Source of the DNA: Leishmania martiniquensis
Lineage: Eukaryota; Euglenozoa; Kinetoplastea; Trypanosomatida; Trypanosomatidae
Length of the DNA stretch: 47,500 nucleotides
Reading direction: 5' to 3'
Assembly (NCBI RefSeq): GCF_017916325.1
Contig: NC_090166.1
Span: 1,001,728-1,049,227 of the forward strand
Shown here: positions 41,039 through 47,500 of the stretch, piece by piece
Layout of the letters: the number at the start of each line of letters is the position of its first letter
How positions within the stretch are numbered: the stretch's first letter is position 1
Notes under the pieces: model-generated
Told to the model about the DNA's origin: nothing
Databases searched by the model: none
Seen by the model: only the letters and a program-made list of their open reading frames with translations
Translations under genes and position numbers: made by a program

Positions 41039-43389
41039 CAGGGCAAAAGAGTTGGGGCGAGAGGGAGGGAGAGGTGGCGGTGATGGTGGTGAGGGGGGGG
41101 GGCGGGAGACACGACCAAAACTGAGGCCGCAGGAAAAGAGTGTATGGACTGCAGAAGTTTCGTACGAAGCGCGTGCTCCGTGATCGGTGCTATTGCACGA
41201 GTCTTCGAAAAAAAAAAGGAAGTGAAACGAGAGAGAGGGAGACGAGTGACGCCCATACTGTGCAGACGTGCCTCTGCGCCACACCCGCACAGTATCACAA
41301 CGAAGAGGAGGAGAGAGAGGGGGGGCGTCACGTTATGTGTAAAACATGAATTTACGCGGGAGAGGGAGAAGGACGGCGGCAGCGTGTGGGGAGGGGGCAG
41401 TCGTGGTGGTGGTGAGGGTGAAGAGACATAAAAATATAAAAGGGAGGGGGGGGGGTGAGGGAGAGAAGTACAGCGGCCCGCGTGCGGCCGCAAACAAAGC
41501 GCGCCAAAGTATCTGAAAAGGGGAGGGGGAAAGGGGGGTGGGGGCGGGGGGGGCGAGGCGTCTACAGGCTGCCGGCCCAGCGCCTTCCAGTGGCGGTACT
41601 GCTCGCGTGCGGGTTGAGGAGGGGAAATATATGTGGGGTAGTCGGGAGGGGAGGGAGGGGAACGGCCGATCAGGTGTGGCTCGAGAACGAATACGAAGGA
41701 AAAGGCGACCGCAAAGAGCTTTTGGGTGCGCATCAAAGATCAATGCGATGAAGACTGCGTGGGCTGGCGTCAGAGAAGTCACAACGAGCGACCATACACC
41801 TGTGTGCAAGGTGTGTGTGTGCGCGCGCGTGCAGATGGCGGTGGTGGGGGTGGGGGACGGAAGGGGCCCTCTTCCACGCTTTCGTACGTCCCCTCGCCTC
41901 CACGCCGGCTTCAACGAGAAGAGAAGCACACACGAAACTGTGTGCGAGAGAGGGTGAGGGGGGAGGGCACACACAGAGAGGACAGAGGCCGCTTGTGTGC
42001 GTAAAGCAATCATACAGAAATAATAATAGGGGAAGAGGAGGAAGAGAGTACGTGTGGGTGGCGCAGCGGGGAGGGGGTTGGCAGCCGTTCTTCACAGCGA
42101 GCGGGAGTGTGGACGATGGCGCTGATGTATGATAATGGTGAAAAAAGGCGAACACCACGGGCCTGCAGTGACCCGCCCTCGAAGGAGAGGAGGAGTGTGT
42201 GTGTGTGTGTGTGGGGTGGGTGGGAACTAAAAAGATATTGACGAGCGACAAGAGCGGTACCCTACGAGAGCGTCTTGATGTGGAAGGGTCTCAGCTACAC
42301 GTACAGGCAGCGAACTGCTACCGTTTCTGTTGCCCCTACACGAGTGTGCATCTGCATGCGTGAGTGAGTGACAAAAAAAAAGAGGTTATTGTGGGAAGGT
42401 GATGGTGGTGGAGTGGAGGGGAGGGGGCAGTGAAGGCAGACCACTTCTGTCGACGCATGCACACGTAGTACGCAGACTATTACCAAATGGAGGGAAGGGG
42501 GGGGGGAAGAGCACGCGCAGCCCATCACTTCTCCGCTCGTCGGGTGAGGGGGTTTGCGAGGGGGTCGTGAAGCACATCTCACCACTCCCCCCCTTGTCGT
42601 GCTGGGCCAGGGGCCTTTCTCGCACCCCTCTCTCTGCCCGCCATGACTCGGGCCAGCGAAGGAAAGCGTTCTTCGGGTGCTCCCACGTCCTGCCGTATGC
42701 TCTGTTCCGTTTTTTTTTTCTGTACTGCTGGCGATGGGCCCGCCCTCCCGTCACCATGACGGAGTAACCCGTTGGGCGGCGATACACAACATACGCGCCG
42801 GTGGAGGTGTGTGTGTGTGAGGGTTGGTGATGGCGGTGATGGGGACGCCAGCATCCCGTTCGACATTATAAAGGGATAAGGGCGACGCGACTGCCTCACA
42901 GTACACCTCCCCCCTCCCCCCTCCCCCCGTCACACACACACACACAGAGCACACACAAAACCGATTCTGGCGCACAGATCTGAGGACTCAAAAGAAAAGG
43001 AAAACAGAGAAAGTCACGCGGAGGTGAGTCAGACGCGTACCCCCACGGGGAGGTGTCAGCAGCACCGAAAAAAAAACGCACGGCTCGCGTGGGCCACAAA
43101 AAAGGCACCGCCCAACCGCACCCGAGGGAACCACAAAAGACGCTGCCCGCGATGCAGCACAGGTGTGAGAGATGCGGCGCACAGACAAGAAAAAGAGCGT
43201 GAAAAAAAAAAACGAGGCGCTTGCGCAATTTACGGGCACATCTCCTCCTTATTTCGTCTTCGTGCTCAGAGTCGAGGGGCAGTCGCTTCTCACGCCGAAA
43301 GGGGATGACGGTGGTGAAGGGGAATCCTCATGAGAGGAGCAGCATCTGATGCGCGTGGCGAGAGTCCTCTCCACCTTCACTCGTCGCGT

Positions 43390-43423
43390 CACACCCACAC
43401 CCACACCCACACCCACACACACA
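43390..43423. repeat. (CCCACA)n repeat in a 3' UTR
   Basis: About five hexamer units (cacacccacacccacaccca...) begin about 40 bases after the stop codon of the 43464-45233 gene. In the transcript they read GU/G-rich (GUGUGG)n. They are not the trypanosomatid telomere repeat. Confidence 0.85.
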
Positions 43424-43463
43424 GGCGAGACGCATGCATTGCTGCAGCGATGCTGCCGCGCCG

Positions 43464-45233
43464 TCACATGGCACAGATGAAGACCAGACAGATGAGTAGG
43501 ACGAGAGCAGAGACGAACCCCACCACCGCCTTGTTCGTTTCCTCGTCGATCGGCACCGCAAACACCGGAACCTCGTCCTCCGCTCCCAACTCTCTCAGCT
43601 TCATCGCAGGAGGCACGACCTTCATCTTGTGGCTCCTGGACTGAGGCGTACGCGGTGGCGCTAGCGGAGACGACGCATCGCGGGAGTGCTGGCGCTGGAT
43701 GCCTCCGCTGCTGATTGTGCTCTTACCGCTTCCAGGGTAAGGGCTGCTCCGGTTGTCGCGGCTTCGGTAGCCGTCGAACCCACACCCCTGCGAGGGGTAC
43801 ACGCTAAGGGGTGTGTGCACTGCTGGTGGCAGAGCACCGCGCGCCCATGGTCGACGCTCATGCCCTGGCGAGAAGGCATGATCCTCGGGTCCAACGCCTT
43901 CCAGACACCGCAACGACGACAAAACGGGTGAGCCGGCACCACTTGGCCGACCGCTTCTGCCTGTTCCTACCCCTTCTCTCCCGCCACGGGTGCTGATGGT
44001 GACACGAGCTGTGGGCGACACTTGCGTCACAAGATTTTCATGTAGCGAGAGGTGCTGCTCTAGTTGGGCATGCTGCTGTGCACTCGAGAGATGTCTTTCC
44101 TCCATACGCATGGGGCTGCGAGGCTGCGATGAGAAGCCCACGGATGACTTCGTGACGGAGTCGTTGGCCGGCTCCGTCTGGTTGACCGCGCCGCTGGAGG
44201 TGTGGCTGTGCCTGCTGCGAGCGAGTTGGGCTGCTGCCAGGAAGTCTGCACCGGCGGCGTGGCTTTCAGTTTTCGCTGGAGGGGACACAGGGGCTGTGGG
44301 GGTTCCGTGCATGCCAATACGGCAGCCTTGAAAGGCTTCTGTGCGCGGCGACGCTGGAGAGCGGCTCGACATCTCCGCCATGGCGATGGTGGGCTGCACG
44401 GATCCCGGCGCTCTCTCTCCGTGGAGAGGCCCAGCTGGGATCGCCCCGCCTTCCTGAGGCCTGCGCACGCCTTTTTTAGTGCCGTTGGTGCCATGCAGAT
44501 TGCTGCCGCCCTGCGTCTCCAGAGACTCTTTCCACGCGGAGAGGTGCGCGCGCCATTCGAGGAGCTCCTGGAGCGTCTTGACTTCTCCAGCCGGTGACAT
44601 CAGACGAGAGTGAGGTGAGCGCGGCTGCGAGGAGCGACTGCATTTTTCACTGGCGCTAATGCTCTGAGGGCACGCTCCCGCCTCGCCTAGCTTTTCTGCC
44701 TTCCCCGTGTCCTCGGATGGTGTCCGTCGCTCGGAGGCTGCTTTCGCGGCTGCGTGGGGTGCCGATTCCGCCTCCGTCCCATGGAATTCTGCGGAGTGCT
44801 GAGTTAGCGGGCGCTTCGGTGTGAAGAGGCGCGGCCCGGCCGAGGGTCTATGCTCAGACACGTACTTCTCTGCGGATGCCCCGGTGGGCGTTGACACGAA
44901 GCCGTGCCCCACGCGAGTTGCGCAGCCCTCCAGCCCATCCAGGTTGTCGGCCCGACTCACCTTAAGGCTGCTGTAAAAGGACGCCTCGTGCGAGGAGATG
45001 ATGGAGGAGGAGTACGCGACGGCCGGGTCGTCTCCACTGAGGAGTGATGGGACGTCGCTTTCCTTGGCTTCCGCGTTGGTGAAGGGCGAGCGCTGCATCG
45101 GCTCCGACAAGAGCCTCGGGATCCTATCGGACTTCACGAGCCGCTCCTGCGCCGGGGACGAGGCGACGGCGGCTATGATGGGCTCACCGACGGTGCAGGT
45201 CGCACTCGTTGGCGAACGGATGCTCACGCTCAT
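43464..45233 (-). CDS. tail-anchored disordered protein, 589 aa
   Basis: I do not recognise this protein. From the ATG at 45233 (MSVSIRSPTSA) it runs as Ser/Pro/Thr/Ala-rich disordered sequence with scattered charged stretches, such as one with LQELLEWRAHLSAWKESLE (about residues 220-240) that may form a helix. The last 22 residues are hydrophobic (KAVVGFVSALVLLICLVFIC) and end two residues later, a typical tail anchor that leaves the protein in the cytosol. A VPIDEETNKA segment precedes it. It is the first gene of the minus-strand cluster, next to the strand-switch region. A T-rich tract and AG at 45245-45244 could give a very short 5' UTR; an acceptor at about 45301 would include a four-codon upstream ORF (ATG at 45253). 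Confidence 0.78.
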   Translation of the reverse strand: MSVSIRSPTSATCTVGEPIIAAVASSPAQERLVKSDRIPRLLSEPMQRSPFTNAEAKESDVPSLLSGDDPAVAYSSSIISSHEASFYSSLKVSRADNLDGLEGCATRVGHGFVSTPTGASAEKYVSEHRPSAGPRLFTPKRPLTQHSAEFHGTEAESAPHAAAKAASERRTPSEDTGKAEKLGEAGACPQSISASEKCSRSSQPRSPHSRLMSPAGEVKTLQELLEWRAHLSAWKESLETQGGSNLHGTNGTKKGVRRPQEGGAIPAGPLHGERAPGSVQPTIAMAEMSSRSPASPRTEAFQGCRIGMHGTPTAPVSPPAKTESHAAGADFLAAAQLARSRHSHTSSGAVNQTEPANDSVTKSSVGFSSQPRSPMRMEERHLSSAQQHAQLEQHLSLHENLVTQVSPTARVTISTRGGREGVGTGRSGRPSGAGSPVLSSLRCLEGVGPEDHAFSPGHERRPWARGALPPAVHTPLSVYPSQGCGFDGYRSRDNRSSPYPGSGKSTISSGGIQRQHSRDASSPLAPPRTPQSRSHKMKVVPPAMKLRELGAEDEVPVFAVPIDEETNKAVVGFVSALVLLICLVFICAM

Positions 45234-46990
45234 GTGGTTCACACTCCCCACATGCGTTTACACACACAAAAAAAGATATGACCAACGGCAAGCCGATGAC
45301 TGTGCCAGAAAAGAAAAGGACAGCGCGAGCTGAAGCGTACGTGAATGTGTGCGTGTGCGTGCGTTGGGGGAGGGGCCTATCACCACCGCCTCTTCTTCGT
45401 CCTGTGGCTCAGACCGGCGCTGCTCACAGGCACACTTGGCGAACCCTTTGCAGGGGAGCCGGAGGGGGGGGTGGGGGGAAGGCGCAGCCCGCGTTGGCCA
45501 GAGAGGCAAAACAACAGAAAAACGGGGGCGCTGCGGTGTCTGCAGGATCGTTCGCGCCGACGGAAATGCGATGGCGGACGAGAAAACGGTGTCCGTGAGG
45601 AGCAACGGTATAAATGGACACGTAAACCAAAAAAGACACACGCGGACAGATCTCATGAAGAGACCGAAGGACGCGGCGGCGACGAGGACACGCGGGACAA
45701 ACAAACGAAGGGGCGGTCACAGAGAGAGGCGGGGGAGGGGAGGGGGGGGGAAGAGAAAACAGCTAAGTGACGTTCGCAGTAGTTTGATAAAAATATGACT
45801 TGAAAGGGGCAGGAGGTCAATCGGCCCTCGATTATTCACTCCTTCAAGCGAAGAGAGAGGGGGGGAGGGGGAGAGAGGCGTTACGATCGAGGAGTGGCAA
45901 AGCAGAAACAAACGCGAAAGAGCGTTGAGCGTGGGTGCCGCGGAGAGGGAGAGAGGGGCACGGACAGTGTGAACGTCAGTGAACCAGAATCGATGCAAAA
46001 AAAAAAGCAAAAACGCGCGCTTTTCTCACGCTTTGGTGATGCCGACTCCTCTTTGCACCGCACCGCCCCACCACTACCGGCTGTTCGATTTGTGCGCCGC
46101 CTACAGGGCTGTTAGCGTGTAGGTCACCGCACAGGCAGGGCGAAGCACAGGGGAAAGATAGAAATCAGCGCAAAGGGGGGAGGGCGATGCCGTGTGCAGA
46201 GGAAGCGACTGGGTCTGTACAGCACCGTTACTCGTGGTCACGTAGCGTACACACCGCAATCACCAGAGAGGTACCCTTCTGGACACACCCATCGACACGC
46301 ATGCGTAGCCACACCTTCGGAGAGGGGAAGAGGGATATACAATAGACATATATTTATTTAGGTACAGAGAGAGGGAGGGAGAGAGCAGCCACCACCACCA
46401 CTACCACGGCAACAGCAGCAGATTTTTTTTTTAATGGCGTGAATACCAATACCAATATCGCTCTCACTGTATAGGTGCGTGTGCGTGTCTGCTGGGGCGT
46501 ATGTCGGCACTCCTTTGTAGTGACGGAGTGCTTGCGCGGGTAACGAAGCAATGCACAAGCAAAGCAAGTAGAAAAAAAAGAGGAAGCAACGCCGACGAAA
46601 CGGAAAAGGCAGGACTGGAGGGAGAGAGAGAGCACCGGAGCTCACGTGTGCACACGCACAAAGTCTGTATGTATGTGTGTGTGTGTGTGTGAGGGAGAAA
46701 GAGAGGCCTGCACACACACACACTGTGAGCCAGTAAAGTCAAGCAGCGATGCAAGAAGCGCAGACAAATATCACGCACAGGGTGGCGCCTCAGCAGGAAT
46801 AGGGAATGTGTGTGGGTGCGACAGTTTGTATGCCGACTTGAATGCCACTTCAAGATGCTGGCGCATATACTCCGTTCGAGGCGTGTGTGTGTGGAATCGG
46901 CCGTGTAGTCCAGAAGTGAATCCAAGGAGAGAAGCAGAGGGGAAGAGGAGGAAGAAAGTGTGTGTGCATGTGAGACTCAGACGAAGAGCA

Positions 46991-47008
46991 CATATATATA
47001 TATATATG
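46991..47008. repeat. (AT)n tract in the strand-switch region
   Basis: Nine AT-type units lie in the strand-switch region, near the point where base skew reverses. Easily melted tracts of this kind are a plausible but unproven helper of transcription start. Confidence 0.9.
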
Positions 47009-47164
47009 TAAATCAGCACTTGTACCAGAGTGTAATAGACGCCTCACCGTGGGCGCTGCAAGCCGTAGAGAGAGTATCTGTGAAGACGGAGAAGAGAGCA
47101 CCCTCGACGCAGGTGGTGGTGGTGGTATCACGCGAACGTTTTTTTCTTCTGTTTGCGCTGGTGG

Positions 47165-47186
47165 ATATATACATATATATATATAT
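47165..47186. repeat. (TA)n tract near the skew change
   Basis: The run atatatacatatatatatat lies about 80 bases before the acceptor of the plus-strand gene at the right edge. It is preceded by a T-rich stretch at 47140-47150. Confidence 0.9.
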
Positions 47187-47266
47187 GCCTAGGAAAGACT
47201 CTTTCGAGCACACCAACACAACCGCCACCCACCCTCCCCATCTGCCTCTTTCCTGCCCCCTCGCCC

Positions 47267-47268
47267 AG
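47267..47268 (+). promoter_or_regulatory. likely spliced-leader acceptor of the plus-strand gene
   Basis: A long C/T-rich tract on the plus strand (about 47219-47266, ending ctgccccctcgccc) leads to AG here. No ATG lies between this AG and the start at 47350. It is the only strong plus-strand acceptor tract noticed in the window and marks the change of coding strand. Confidence 0.65.
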
Positions 47269-47349
47269 CTCTCTCTCCCCGTGGGGACAAGAGCTGCAGC
47301 CGTGTTTAGGCTTCTCCATCGGGTGCAGTCTCCCGTGCACACCTCCGTT

Positions 47350-47500
47350 ATGAAGCCCTGCCTTGAGGAGTCGAATGTGGGCGACTCACCCTCACCCTCT
47401 CCCTCCAGCAGCCAGCTCGTGCGGAAGCAGTTCGAATACGCTCTACGCCATGATCATCGCGGCCCGTTTGACCCCGCCCCATCGCCATCCCCTCTTCCCC
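47350..47500 (+). CDS. 5' end of a plus-strand gene, truncated by window edge
   Basis: The frame is open from the ATG at 47350 through 50 codons to the end of the window, and begins MKPCLEESNVGDSPSPSPSS. A Ser/Pro stretch is followed by QLVRKQFEYALRHDHRGPFD, which reads like a folded helix, then Pro/Ser again. The ATG is the first after a strong pyrimidine tract and AG on this strand, and the base skew has switched to pyrimidine on plus. The family is unknown. This is the first gene of the cluster running to the right. Overlapping minus frames are interrupted by stops or have no start. Confidence 0.65.
   Translation, partial: MKPCLEESNVGDSPSPSPSSSQLVRKQFEYALRHDHRGPFDPAPSPSPLP

Larger units (their letters stand above)
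40972..43463. other. intergenic region, no gene seen
   Basis: This is strongly purine-rich on the plus strand, with G-runs near 41094-41102 and 41447-41455, (GGT)n at 41405-41416, (TG)n at 42195-42212 and A-rich runs at 42372-42380 and 43202-43211. It holds the 3' UTR of the 43464-45233 gene and the splice signals of GP63. Long minus-strand frames here are Pro/Ser/Leu/Thr-rich translations of the polypyrimidine strand and are not genes. Confidence 0.6.
45234..47349. promoter_or_regulatory. divergent strand-switch region
   Basis: The gene to the left starts on the minus strand at 45233 and the gene to the right starts on the plus strand at 47350, so about 2.1 kb separates two diverging gene clusters. 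In trypanosomatids such regions are where RNA polymerase II begins transcription in both directions, usually without sequence-defined promoters. The plus strand stays purine-rich to about 47150 and turns pyrimidine-rich from about 47210, as expected if the transcribed strand changes there. A-rich runs (45990-46000, 46422-46431 as T), (TG)n at 46676-46691 and (TA)n at 46991-47008 and 47165-47186 lie inside. No gene was recognised. Confidence 0.65.

Noticed and set aside
43390..43423. Hexamer repeat as telomere-like sequence
   Set aside because: The unit is CCCACA, not CCCTAA, and it lies inside a 3' UTR.

Overview
The window looks like nuclear DNA of a trypanosomatid, most likely Leishmania or a close relative. 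It is GC-rich, the genes have no introns, and eight protein genes lie head to tail on the minus strand. They are separated by long (1.4-8 kb) purine-rich (on +) gaps full of (CA)n, (TA)n and GA-rich tracts. These gaps supply polypyrimidine/AG trans-splice sites on the transcribed strand, and no bacterial-type signals are seen. A leishmanolysin (GP63) gene, a tail-anchored tryparedoxin and short interspersed repeats that resemble SIDER retroposons point the same way. From memory, GP63-like, tryparedoxin-like and M20-peptidase genes occur together on Leishmania chromosome 31; I could not check this.

Layout, in transcription order on the minus strand (right to left): a tail-anchored disordered protein (43464-45233); GP63 (39058-40971); an 8 kb stretch without an intact gene; a single-pass membrane protein with a C-terminal coiled coil (29870-31099); tail-anchored tryparedoxin (27525-28085); a gap with a possible frameshifted gene (about 25749-26500); two N-terminally anchored disordered proteins (21640-23457, 18549-19982); a tRNA-dihydrouridine synthase (14545-16527); a multi-pass RING-CH ubiquitin ligase (9279-12962); and a large disordered basic protein (1903-4317).

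Three parts stand out. (1) At the right edge a plus-strand gene begins at 47350, with a strong splice acceptor before it. So 45234-47349 is a divergent strand-switch region, the usual place where polycistronic transcription starts in both directions. (2) The 8 kb stretch holds decayed copies of M20-family (ArgE/DapE-like) metallopeptidase genes. Two are clear (about 36670-37560 and 33570-34450) and a third is weaker. (3) The better-preserved copy is cut at its N-terminal side by a roughly 500 bp block of extreme GC content (37560-38080), which may be an assembly artefact.

The genes do not form a pathway. As is usual for these organisms, they share a transcript rather than a function. Several neighbours do encode membrane-anchored proteins with one hydrophobic segment, which is noted as a pattern. 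I found no convincing new defence-type or mobile system.
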